A DNA stretch of 64,000 nucleotides. It comes from Chenopodium formosanum. Lineage: Eukaryota; Streptophyta; Magnoliopsida; Caryophyllales; Amaranthaceae. Position 1 is the first letter of the stretch; the number at the start of each line of letters is the position of its first letter. The notes under the pieces are model-generated. The model was given only the letters and a program-made list of their open reading frames with translations, was not told the DNA's origin and ran no database searches. Of this stretch, positions 54,161 through 64,000 are shown piece by piece. The position numbers and the translations under genes are program-made. The DNA lies in the NCBI GenBank assembly GCA_024500155.1, contig CM044874.1, positions 4,881,001-4,945,000 of the forward strand, written 5' to 3'.

Positions 54161-55692
54161 CTAATTAATCTTCATCATATCAATAGGTCTTTTCCCAGAA
54201 GGAATAGATTGAGTGTAAACTTGACCATAGTCCTTGAGCCTTTTGTATAATTGTGGCCTATTTTCATTGATTAGTTCTTCTAGTGGCCCGATCTCTTTGT
54301 CTAGGCTTGGGATGAATAGCATGGCTAAGGACATTCGATCGTATTGTGGGTTTACCACTGCCTTGTGAGTTGGACTCTTAAAAACACCATTGCTCGCTAT
54401 CTGTAAAAAGTTAAAGTGAATATGACGCCAACCAAATTAATATTTTGAAAACCGTGAACATTAAGTTAATTTTCTAATAATCAATGAAGAACAAAGAGAG
54501 TAATTAATTTGTGGACGAAGGTATATGTAGTTAGTTTATTAACCCTACCTCCATCTGGTCACCAACAAGGATGGTGAGGGCATGAGGGATGACAGGAACA
54601 CGAAACCAACGATCGTCTTTGACGACTTGAAGGCCTTCAACCTCTTTGTCTTGCAAGAGCATGGTAATGGCGGTTCCATCTCCATGAGGTTTAAGTCCAA
54701 CAACATGATCCGACATCGGGCATCGAGGGTAGAAGTTGAATCTTGCATGAGTATTATCTTCATTTTCATCCCCCCATAACTCGAAAAAACGTTCTTCTTC
54801 TAAGTTAAGAGAACGCGCCATAGCCTTTAGAAGTGTCCTAAGTATCATTAGGTTCTTCTTTGAATATTCATGTAAGGTTGTCCTACATAATTTTAATTTG
54901 ACAACAAAAAGTTATTTAGTGTATAGTTAAATGATCTAAGTATGAGAGGGTCTGTGCTGCATCTACATTTCAACCATAAGGAGAGTATGTAGTCAAAGTT
55001 AAATTACCTAAAATGTTGGGGATTTTCTGGCCAAAATAGAAGTTTGCGTTTGTCCTCGGGATAAACTTGGAGATGAAGCTTATCATTCCAATTGAGACTT
55101 CCACGTTGAACAGCATTCGTGTTTCCATAACCTTCCAAGTCATCTCCTTTGGATGAGTACTTTTCTTTTTCTTCTAATGGCAGTTTGAAGAATTCCTTGC
55201 TCATTTCTCGTACCTCGTCTAGCAATGAAACTGGCATACCATGGTTCACTACCTATAACACACATACAGTACAATATCATATTGTTAGGGTTACGTTATG
55301 TTATACTACCTCCGTTAACTTTTATTTGCAACTTTGGAATATTTTATATCTCACAAATAATACCCCAAAGTTGCAAATAAAAGTTAACAGAGGTAGTACG
55401 TTACACATTGTATATATAATGCTTATAAATTAAACAAAAAAAATATTATTGTAAGGGTGTTGATTTGAGGGTGGCTAACCTGAACACATCCCCAAGAAGT
55501 GAGGGCAACGCGAAGCTTAGCAAGCTCATCGGGGGATGATGAAGATAAGAGAGAAAAGTCGATAGTCGGAGCGTCCATCAACGAAGGAGGGCCGTCGTGA
55601 CCAAGTTGGTAGTCATCCTTGGTAAGTAGGTAACCTTTGGGCACAACACCACTTTGGAGTATTTCTTGAACAGGCATAAGTGTGGGTGCCAT
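54161..55692 (-). CDS. 2-oxoglutarate/Fe(II)-dependent dioxygenase, SRG1-like
   Basis: Four exons: 55692-55480, 55252-55008, 54882-54549, 54400-54161; 343 residues, usual for the DOXC class. DIOX_N domain: APTIDFSLLS, WGCVQVVNHGMPVSLLDEV, FFKLPLEEKEKY. 2OG-FeII_Oxy domain: the NFYPRCP block at 202-208, His219-x-Asp221 (KPHGDGTAITMLLQD) and distal His276 bind iron; Arg286-x-Ser288 binds 2-oxoglutarate. All catalytic residues are present, so it should be active. Substrates of SRG1-like enzymes vary (flavonoid, alkaloid or hormone hydroxylation or demethylation), and none can be named here. An upstream in-frame Met at 55719 is an alternative start. Intron 1 holds a 91-bp Stowaway MITE. Confidence 0.92.
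55306..55396. mobile_element. 91-bp Stowaway MITE in dioxygenase intron 1
   Basis: Arms CTACCTCCGTTAACTTTTAT followed by TTGCAACTTTGG, and their inverse, take up nearly all of the element. TA is at 55304-55305 and 55397-55398. In RNA it would form a near-perfect hairpin of about 35 bp. Related to the inner hairpin at 50824-50889. Confidence 0.88.
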
Positions 55693-56231
55693 TGCTAGTA
55701 TAAATATGTTTTCTTTCAAACAAAATGTTAATTAATACTGATTTAGTAATTAATCAACTAAGCAAGGCAGTGGTTTGTAAATGGGACGTAGGAGGTCCAG
55801 CTTATATAGTATGGCTGATCATAGTAAAGGTCGTAAACTTATATTTGACTAAGATTATTATAATATGATTAGCTTGAAATAACCTAGTTGTCCAAGTTGT
55901 AGATGTCGAAACTTCTAGATAAACTAAAATTTTGACTGAAATTAGGGAGTGTTTGTTGTGGTTGACTAGAATTCAGCCCGTATAATTTTCAACCAAAATA
56001 AAGTGGAAAATTAAGAAAGTTTCTAGTATGTTGATACGGTAATAATCGGAAGTATACAAACATTTAGGACTACTATGGTCCATATTATAGCTTAGCTAGA
56101 TTTAAATTTTGTGTGATAATGTAAAAGGAATACCCTGTAGTTTTTTATTGATAGTGTGTCAAACGACAACTACTATATTGTCTACATCAATGTAATTTTT
56201 AACTAATTCATTCAACTATTTATGATATAAT

Positions 56232-57314
56232 TAGAGCTGTCAGTTTCTGACCCGAACCGTTAAATCCGACTGTTTCGAACCGATCCGAAAAGGAACTGAA
56301 CTGTTTAAAACCCCTTTTTTGGAAACCGAAAACTGACCCGACCCAATTTTTTCCAAATCGAAACTGAACTAAACCGAATTTGTGCAAACCGTTACTAACC
56401 CGGCCCGTTATCAAGCCAAACCGTTACAACCCGAAACTGAAAGCAACCTAAACTGATTACGTTTAAACCCGATAGTAACCCGACCCGTTTTCAACCGAAA
56501 ACCGTTAAAACCCGATAAAAATCCGATAAACCTAAATCGTTCCAACCCGTAACCCGTTGTGACCGAACCGGTTATAATCCGTAACCCGTTGTGACCGAAC
56601 CGTTTACGACCCATAGCCCGTTTTGACCAAACCGTTTAAAACCCGTAACCCGTTATGACTGAGTCATTTACAACCTGTTACCCAATATGTTTATGATCTA
56701 ATCTGTTTCAACCCACTACTCGATAAACCCAACTTATTTATGACTTGACTTGATTATAACATGACTCGTTCCTACCCATTATATGACTAATTCGACTCGA
56801 TAATCATCCGACTCAATTTTAACCCGATATGATTTGATTAGAAACTCGTTTCAAATTGGGTAAACTCGTTTTCAAACCAACCAAGTTCAATCTAAACCGA
56901 TTATAACCGAAACGATAATGGTTGGACCCGATTTCACCCGATCTATTTTGAACCGAAACCCATTTTCGAACCGACCCAGTTAAACCCAAACTGATAATGA
57001 CCCGAACCAATTACGACCCGTCCTGATTAACACCCGAACTGTTTTTAACCGAAACCCACATTAAATGGGCTAAACCCGTTTTCAAACCGACCCAGTTCAA
57101 CCCAAATTGATTATGACCCGAATCGACTAGAACCCGACCCGATAAGGACCCGATCCGAATAGAAACTGCTATTAAAAAAACCAAACTGAACTGACCCGAT
57201 AATTTTCAAAACCGACCCGTTTATTATTTCAATCCGTTATAAACCGACCCGTTATAACCCGAAACTGATAAACCCAACCCAAACCCGAACTGTTTAACCG
57301 AATTGACACCCCTA
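56232..57314. mobile_element. hAT-like element filled with ACCCG repeats
   Basis: Termini TAGAGCTGTCAGTT and (inverse) TAGGGGTGTCAATT. The perfect 8-bp duplication GATATAAT is at 56224-56231 and 57315-57322. Almost the whole 1,083 bp is a degenerate array of AACCCG, AACCGTTT, GACCCGTT and AAACCGA words. Short frames on the minus strand reflect this repeat. Confidence 0.75.
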
Positions 57315-57322
57315 GATATAAT

Positions 57323-58385
57323 TAATGTGCGGTAAGTTATTCCATGTGATCTGTTAAAGAAAAAATTAATCCTTTTAACACTTGTTTTGGGTGAGTTCCA
57401 GAGCTTGGTGGGTGCTTCTGGTCTGGACCCTAGCTGAGAATCCCTGCACAAAGAATGGAGATTAATGTCGTCGGGGTGGTTTCAAAGAACCTCCCTCCGA
57501 ACATGAAGTTATTATTTTTGGGTAAGATAAAGAAATGTGTGGTATGAAGTGAGTGATGATTTGTGATTGTCTAACCTCTTGTCCTTGTATTTGGTTTGCT
57601 ATAAATAGTTGTACGATTCTTTCTAATTCAGGCAATTAGATATTGTTTCCTTCCCTTCTCTTTCTTTTTCATTTGAGGAATTAATAGAAGGAGGTTGTTG
57701 TGTTGTTGAAGCGGGTTCAGAAATTCTAAACGACTCTGAACATTGAGGCTCATGTAGTTGTTCATATTTTTCTAAGATAGGCTTTGCTATAACTAGAGGA
57801 GTGGAGGCACAAATTATACCTCGGCTTCCCACTAACTTTTTATAGGTTGTATTACTTTGTTTATTTTTGAGATATAATAAGAATAGAGAGAAGATGAATT
57901 ATTCTTTGGGTTACTTTGTTTATTTTTTGATGATCTTTTGTTATGCACTCAAACTGATTTTGATGTTAGTATAAACTCAATGTTAGGACTAGTATAAACT
58001 TAATGTTAGTATAACTAGTTTATTATGTGAAACGAATATTTACATGGATGCATTGACAAACAACAATTCTAGTATAACTACTATGTAAAAACTATTTGTA
58101 CTATATCTTTGCTTGGTAGCTTCTGCTCAAATTCCAATTAGCAAGGAACTCAATGTATCTCTCCTTAATTAATATTAGTCAGTATCTCTACTTGTTGGAT
58201 CTAGGATTTCTAACTAAGGGTAGCATAGTACAATAAGAAATTTAAAAATAAAAAAAATAAATAAACAGATAAAATCAGTTACGTACTAATATACTATACT
58301 ATATATTAGGGAGTATCATAATAATTGGCCTTTAAATTTTAAACATTTAAATTTTGGATAATTGATATTTGAAAATATCCAAAAT
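57323..58385. other. intergenic stretch without a clear gene
   Basis: No gene could be supported. 57590-57640 has CTATAAATAG and a pyrimidine-rich leader like an LTR promoter, but I could not find paired ends. The 69-codon minus frame at 57623-57832 matches nothing I know. Confidence 0.4.
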
Positions 58386-58399
58386 ATGGAGGCTGAAAT

Positions 58400-58401
<2 letters not shown>

Positions 58402-58440
<39 letters not shown>

Positions 58441-58538
58441 GTGTTTAGAGAGCCACAAGGGTGGGGTGAGAATCGATCTCAGGATCTCCTGGAACCGGGA
58501 GGAAAGCTCTAACCATTTGAGCTATCCCTCACTCTCTC
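58402..58538 (-). mobile_element. tRNA-derived SINE with 16-bp duplication
   Basis: 137 bp. On the minus strand it starts GAGAGAGTGAGGGATAGCTC (A-box-like ATAGCTCAAATGGTTAGAG), has a B-box-like GATCGATTCTCACCCC, and ends in about 38 A. The perfect duplication ATGGAGGCTGAAATAG flanks it at 58386-58401 and 58539-58554. A worn copy of the same family lies at about 60537-60645. Confidence 0.88.
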
Positions 58539-58554
58539 ATGGAGGCTGAAATAG

Positions 58555-59753
58555 TGAAATATATGATGTATTAAATGTTTAAAATGTTCATATGAAATTT
58601 AACTGATCGACCATGTGTTATCAAATTGTAATAATATTCTTAATATATAATGGAGATCTGCAGTATCATATCCGAATGGTTTCGGATACCGAATATCAGA
58701 AATTTTCGAATCGGATAGTTTCTGACATCCTAACCAAAATCACATTTCGATTTTGTTCGGATATTCAATCCATGAACAGGCCTAACGTCACCCAATGCAA
58801 CCAACATTACTCCATATAAAAATATGAGGATAAGGAGATTCAAACACTCAACCTCTTATAAGAAGGATTATTATTTAAACATCTAAGCAAATTAAAAAAA
58901 CCATGTTATTTAATCATCCAAGCTCTTTAATGATTGATATGTAAGGTAAAATAAATGTACTCAAGTGTAATTGTATCATAATCGTTTTATTGTATATTAT
59001 CAAAATGTAACCTCTTTTTTTTTTTCTCTCACCAACAAATTTATTAAAAAAATGAGAAAAGAGAAAGTATAAATTAATGATTAAAATTATACATCAATCA
59101 AAATACTTAAAAGTCAAAATATTCGAAGCAAATTGGAAAGGAGGAAGTGTATATCAACTCCTTGTGGTATGGACTTGAATATATCTTCAGTCAATTCCAT
59201 GCAAAAGAGTAAAGAGAGGTGTCATACTTTTCAAGATTAAGACTTGTTCCATCACCAATTCAACATATCATACTACGTACTAGATACAACCACTATAGTT
59301 TAATCATCTATTCGAAATTTAAGGATTTAGTGAGTGCAATAATAAGGTCATATTAAGTGTGCTGAACTAGTTTGTCAACCCCTAAACCTCATATAAGCGT
59401 AATAACTTCTCTCTAGGCGAAGTTTTCTAGAATTATTTTGTATATTAGTCGATCTTCCGCAAAATTGCACCTAATATAGTTGACTGACTACTAATCAATT
59501 ACATTTAAAGTATGGTTGTAGAGTAGTAGAGAAGTAGTGAGATCATTTTAAGAAGGTTCTATGTGTATTGTGTTGTCGTGCTAAAAACTGTTAGATTATA
59601 AAATACTCACTCCCGTTCCTAAAGAATTGGTTATCCCTATTATCATATTTACTTAATTAGTGAAGATTAGACAAAGTTATACACATGGTTGGAAGCGATT
59701 ACCAATCTAGTTCGTCAATAACTATTTATCTTAGTGCATTAATTAGAATCATA
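58555..59753. other. intergenic stretch without a gene
   Basis: AT-rich sequence with no convincing frame. 58680-58770 contains TTCGGATACCGAATATC-like dyads. Nothing further recognised. Confidence 0.45.
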
Positions 59754-60009
59754 CTTCCTCCGTTCTTTTTTACTTGACCCGCTTTGACTTTTACACTATT
59801 CATCACCCCTCCATTGACCGTCTTTTGTGAATAATATGTGAGGAAAAACATATTCATGTAGGATCTTTTTTAATTCATCTCAATAAGTACTATCATAATA
59901 TATAACTTTTACAATATTTACTTATACAGAATTAAAGTTATTGATCGTTAAAGTTTTGCATTGGCAAGCGTGATAAAATAAACAGGTCAAGTAAAAAAAA
60001 CAGAGGAAG
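59754..60009. mobile_element. Stowaway MITE
   Basis: 256 bp, CTTCCTCCGTTCTTTTTTAC then TTGACC, with the inverse GGTCAAGTAAAAAAAACAGA at the right. TA flanks it at 59752-59753 and 60010-60011. Confidence 0.85.
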
Positions 60010-60052
60010 TACTAACTACCTTCAATTCCATGTTGTAGGCTTTGGATTGAAG

Positions 60053-60055
<3 letters not shown>

Positions 60056-60090
<35 letters not shown>
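60056..60090. repeat. poly(T) tract
   Basis: About 35 T. The Phe-rich frame over it is an artefact. Confidence 0.85.
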
Positions 60091-60146
60091 CGTTCTTCTT
60101 ATTTTTAGGGCTATTCATAGCTACAGGTTACAACATGTAGTTATAG

Positions 60147-61185
60147 TTAGACCTGGAAAATGGGTCATTCGGGTCGGGTATGGGTCGGATCAAGTTTGGG
60201 TCAAAAGATTATTATCGGGTCAAGTTCGGGTCGGGTCATTTCGGGTTTCGGGTTGATTTCGGGTCGGTCGATAATCGGGTCGGGTATCGGGTCAACACTT
60301 TGGGTCGAGTTCGGGTCGGGTCAAGTTTGGGTAGGGTCAGTTCGGGTCAGGTCAATTTTCGGGTCCAATTTTCGGGTCGGGTCAACTTCTAGTCGAGTCA
60401 TATTCGGGTGATTCATTGGGTTAAATTCAACTCTGTATATATATTTATTTATTTATTGACGAAAAACTCACTATATTTATTAAAGCTATTTTTTTCATGG
60501 ATTATAGTAATTACATGACTTTTATTAACCTTTTTTTTTTTGTGTGTGTGTTTTTAAAATTTTAGATTGAGAATCACTTTTAGGATCTCCTGAAACTAAG
60601 AAGGATGCTTTAACTAATTGAGTTATACCTCACTCTCTTATTGATCTTAGTTTTAATACGTACTCTTATTATCATTGTCATTGTTGTAATAATTTCTTTG
60701 AATTATTCTTATACCCCCTCCGTCCCAAATTACTCTTAGCGAGTTGACATTTTGCACTATTCACACATCTCACTTTGACCATCTTTTTTAGCTATTATAT
60801 GAAAGTCAATGTAGTCATGTAAGATGTTGTTGGGTCTATTTTAATGTATAATTTCCTAATATAAACTTTTTATAACTTATATATTATTTACTAAAAGAAG
60901 TTAAAGGTCGGGTCATTTTCGGGTCGGGTCAACTTCGGGTCGGGTCAACTTCGGGTCTCGGGTCAACTTCGGGTCGGGTCGTTTCGGGTCTTGGGTCAAC
61001 TTTGGGTCGGGTCATCTCGGGTCGAGTCATTTCGGGTTTCGGGTCAAGCTCGGGTCAGTTCCACTTCGGGTCGGGTTAATTCGGGTTTTGGATCAATTTC
61101 GGGTCACTGGTTTCGGGTCGATTTCGGTTCATGGGTTGGGTCATTCGGGTCGGGTTATCAAGTCTGAGTCAGAATTGCCAGGTTT
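60147..61185. mobile_element. hAT-like element filled with CGGGT repeats, with nested debris
   Basis: Ends TTAGACCTGGAAAA and (inverse) AAACCTGGCAATT. Flanks are AGTTATAG (60139-60146) and GGTTATAG (61186-61193), seven of eight matching. CGGGTCGGGTCAATT-like arrays fill 60168-60420 and 60905-61165. Between them are a worn SINE (60537-60645) and a one-ended Stowaway-like start (CCCCTCCGTCCCAAATTAC, 60715). Confidence 0.55.
60537..60645 (-). mobile_element. degenerate SINE copy, same family as 58402-58538
   Basis: On the minus strand it reads AGAGAGTGAGGTATAACTCA, then TTTCAGGAGATCCT and GTGATTCTCAATCT. It follows the intact SINE with many substitutions and ends in a T/GT-rich tract on the plus strand. 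No secure duplication. Confidence 0.6.
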
Positions 61186-62009
61186 GGTTATAGCTTAAAG
61201 GTGCTAGCTTTTAAGGAAAATCAATGACCAAAATTAAAGTTGGTTGCAAAAAGATAAAGCAAAGAAGTAGGGTAGAAGTATTTGGAAAGGGCCACAAAAT
61301 ACTCCGTAGAGAAACCCTCACCGCTTCACTCTCTCTAGAAACCCTTACCGCCTCACCGCTTCACTCTCTTCCGCCTTCTCCCTTCTCCGTTTTCTCGCCA
61401 GCGACCGGCGTTTATTCTCCTAGCCATCGCCGGCGAGGCCTGTTATCTTTGCTCTCTCTGTTTTTTGCTGTTTGTCTTCCCCTGTTTCAAGTGACGGCTG
61501 ATGAGGGAGATTGATTTGGAGCTGTGATGATGACAACTTCATTTCTAGGTGTTTTGTTCTTGTTTTCCGTGGATCATATTACCGCTGCGTTTCCTTTTTC
61601 AGTTTTTAATTTTGTCTCCTTTGGTTTAGTTTGCTTTGCTATGTTGTAGTTTGTAGGCTCTTGTTTGTTTTCATTGGTTTAGGTGGTGTCTGTTTGTTTA
61701 TTTTCTTTTGCTTGTTTTTCCTTTGTTCTTGTAATTCCTATAAGGTTCTCTTGCTTCTTTGTTTAATTTGGGTAATTTTGTTGGGATAGCTTAGAGTTTT
61801 GATTTTAAGTTTACAAGTTTTTTGAGCTTTACTTCTTAGAAGTTGTTGACTTGTTGTATTTTCTTTTACTAGGTAGTTGGATATTCTTGTTTAAGTGCTT
61901 TTGTTCTTAGTCTGTTTTTGGGTCTTATCATGGAGTTGTTTCCTGCCTTCATTTCTTTTCACCTTCCAGATGATTTTAATGATGAGGGTATTTTCACCTT
62001 CTTTCCTCT

Positions 62010-63611
62010 ATGGATAATCCCACTGATGTTGTTGTTAGTTCTTCAGAATTCAAGGAGCAAGGGAACTCCTTGTTCAAAGCTGGCAAATTTAAATTTGCCT
62101 TTTCTAAGTATGAGTTGGCTAGTAAATTGTTGTGTTTTACTATGCCGTGTTCTTCGGATGCTTTTTCTTCGTTTCGTTCTTTGGCATTTGCTTTGCATCT
62201 TAATCTTGCGGCTTCTGCTTTGAAGCTTCTTGATTATCGTGCTGTTGTTAAACACTGTTCTTTCGTATTAGAGTTTGATCCCTGTCATATTAAGGCTCTC
62301 TATAGGAGAGCATCTGCGTATCAAGAATTGGGCAAGCTTCGTTCTGCTAGAAAGGATCTGGTTAAGGCTACTAAAGGTGATCCTAAAAATATAGAGGTGT
62401 TAACAAAATTGCATTGTGTTGAAGGTTTGTTATTGTCTGTGGTCGATCAGAAACAGAAAGGTAAGATGGTCCAGTGTGTTACCCAGGTTGAGTCGACCTC
62501 TCAAGTTCTCAATGACTGTACGACTGATTGTCAGGTCAAAGAAGGTTGTTGTATAGCGGAAGTTGAAGCTTTGACTGCTGACTTGTAGTGTAGTGTTTTA
62601 GGTTCAGGTGTTGTTTCAGAGCCTGGTTCAATTGGTGGTGATAAAGAATGTAATGTTTCACCGCCGATTTTAGAAAGTGCTGATATGGAGTGTGATTTCC
62701 AGTCAGATCTAGTTAGTAAAGACAGAGGAAGTGCTGATATGGAATGTGATTTCCAATCAGATTTAGTTAGTAAAGACAGGGAGTGTGAAGCTGAAGACCC
62801 TCGTATGCATGAGTTTGTTTCAAGACATGGTTCGAGTTCATTCCTTCGGCTTTCTTCCTCAACTTTGCAGCAGGTTAAGCAAGGCAATGTCATCCGTTTC
62901 TACCATTCCAAGTCTATGTCGATAATGTCAATTCGGGTTAGTCCTAGTAAAACTTCTATCCAGACAGAGGTCCCCCAAGATGTAACTTTGAGGGAAGCAG
63001 ATACCTCTATTCCTTCTTCAGTGAAGTATGGTGGATTGGAGCAACAGGCGGTGTCTACTTCAGAGTTCCTGTCAGCTCCCATTTTGCAGTCCACATATGC
63101 TCCGGTGTTGCATTCTTTTCCGGAGGAGATCTCCCACGATGTGAAGTCCAGTATATCAATGTCTTCTACCTTTACTTCATTAAAGGTATGTGATAAGGAA
63201 CGGCAGACGGTGCCCATAACAGAGTCTCAGCCGATTCCCATGTTGCAGCAGTCCTTAGATGCTCCCGTGGCGCATAGCAGTTCGAAGTGCATGACTGTTT
63301 TTTCTGACGTTGATAGTCATATGGAAGAGATGGATTCACAGGAGTTAGTGGGAGAAGTTAGTGATTTCAGTTTTCAGTTTTCCACTTTGCATTCAGGTGC
63401 CAAGTCTTCGGGTCAACCAGTTCGTCGACAACAGTCTATTTCTCATCCACGGTTTAGAAAAATAAGTTCTTTGCTGGTTCGACTTAGGTCATCTACAGGC
63501 TGCCAGGTAGTTCGTGTGGGTGCAAAGCGTGTTCGCAGGCCTAGTGTGGACTTCAAGTACTCCGACTTGGCTCGGATAAAATTTGCTCGCAAGTGTTTTT
63601 GCTTAGTCTAG
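62010..63611 (+). pseudogene. TPR protein reading frame with one in-frame TAG
   Basis: A single frame of 533 codons interrupted only by TAG at 62586-62588. The first part (192 residues) is a three-TPR cluster: FKEQGNSLFKAGKFKFAFSK, ALHLNLAASALKLLDYRAVV and HIKALYRRASAYQELGKLRS, like the HSP90-binding TPR of FKBP-type co-chaperones. After the TAG come a tandem-duplicated block, a Ser/Thr-rich region and a basic tail (SVDFKYSDLARIKFARKCF). I do not recognise the second part. Either the gene is broken, or the first 192 residues are made alone. The 61216-62009 stretch would be the leader (CT-rich, with one 96-codon frame of doubtful meaning). No intron is needed, so it may be a retrogene. Confidence 0.6.
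62674..62781 (+). repeat. in-frame 54-bp tandem duplication
   Basis: Two copies of an 18-codon unit (SADMECDFQSDLVSKDR), differing by a few mostly synonymous changes, within the TPR reading frame downstream of the TAG. Confidence 0.9.
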
Positions 63612-63653
63612 GTTGTTGGTTGTCTTTGTTTTCTGTTTTTCTTTATTAGTACT

Positions 63654-64000
63654 TGTTTAGGGTAATTTTACCCTGCCACGTGGTCCAACTAGAGGACGAC
63701 ACGTGTCAGCTTCAAGTTGGCCCAAAGTGGACCAATCTCCGCCTGACACGTGTCACTCCAAAAATTAAGGGAAAAGGGGCCCAAATCCCGAGAAAGCCGC
63801 AAAGCGACGCAGCCCACCAATGGTTAGGGTTCAGTGACCTAATCAGGGGCACAAATCCCAAAGACCCTATAAATAGGGAGAGGTCCCTCTTTTTGAGGGC
63901 ACATTTTACCATTTATTACACCTGCATTCTCTCACATCAGAGAAGGACCTGAGCTTGGAATCCGAGCAGATACCCACCTAAATTTCCGTTCTCTTTATTC
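63654..64000 (+). mobile_element. partial LTR of another retrotransposon
   Basis: Begins TGTTTAGGGTAATTTTACCC and runs off the window. It contains three CACGTG G-boxes (CCACGTGG, two ACACGTGT), a CTATAAATAG TATA box at 63867-63876 and a CT-rich transcript start region, as in plant LTRs. No polypurine tract precedes it, so it is more likely a 5' LTR. The rest of the element would lie beyond 64000. Confidence 0.6.

Noticed and set aside
57323..57900. Possible solo LTR (CTATAAATAG promoter-like block)
   Set aside because: No TG...CA ends with a flanking duplication could be located.
60047..60411. Frames rich in Gly, Ser, Val and Arg over the CGGGT array
   Set aside because: Translation of a simple repeat in all frames; no start context or family match.
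61224..61514. 96-codon frame before the TPR gene
   Set aside because: Composition follows a CT-rich leader (repeated CCGCTTCACTCTC) and there is no family resemblance. It is treated as untranslated leader or a chance frame.
63654..64000. Possibility that this is the 3' LTR of an element that captured the TPR gene
   Set aside because: The sequence before it is pyrimidine-rich with no polypurine tract, and no primer-binding site or gag/pol lies upstream. A 5' LTR running off the window is more likely.

Overview
This is a 64 kb window of AT-rich plant nuclear DNA, from a dicot-like genome. Genes have GT-AG introns, plant-specific families are present (S40, B3, QRT3-type polygalacturonase, F-box/FBA), and plant transposons are dense. 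The repeat landscape (CTCCCTCCGT Stowaway MITEs, CGGGT/ACCCG-rich elements) would suit a Caryophyllales genome such as an Amaranthaceae species, but that placement is inference only.

Layout. 1-2.9 kb: intergenic, two Harbinger-like MITEs. 2.9-3.6 kb: an intronless S40 senescence-regulator gene (-). 4.5-6.6 kb: a 5'-truncated LINE (-). 6.6-8.0 kb: a complete non-autonomous CACTA element. 9.7-13.5 kb: a decayed En/Spm-like element with a four-exon gene. 13.6-25.4 kb: a very young 11.9 kb Ty3/gypsy element of Tat type (411-bp LTRs, dual RNase H). It carries a four-exon antisense gene between pol and the 3' LTR. 25.5-31 kb: intergenic, including a roughly 2.9 kb inverted repeat that itself contains two younger insertions.

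31.3-55.7 kb is the gene-rich part: SORTING NEXIN 1 (+, 10 exons, one apparent GC-AG intron), a plastid DUF7148-like gene (+, 3 exons), a B3-domain gene (+), a QRT3-like polygalacturonase (+, 4 exons), an F-box/FBA gene (+), a stray fragment matching the last QRT3 exon, and an SRG1-like 2-oxoglutarate dioxygenase (-, 4 exons). These genes are neighbours, not a pathway: endosomal sorting, plastid function, transcription, pollen wall pectin, protein turnover and specialised metabolism. Their introns hold LINE remnants, a SINE-like retroposon and hAT, Harbinger and Stowaway MITEs, several with clear target-site duplications.

56-61.2 kb is repeat-rich: a 1.08 kb ACCCG-rich hAT-like element, a SINE with a 16-bp duplication, a Stowaway MITE and a CGGGT-rich hAT-like element. 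61.2-63.6 kb holds a TPR-protein reading frame broken by one in-frame TAG. The window ends inside the LTR of another retrotransposon. Coordinates of spliced genes were read by eye from splice sites and reading frame; no database or aligner was used.
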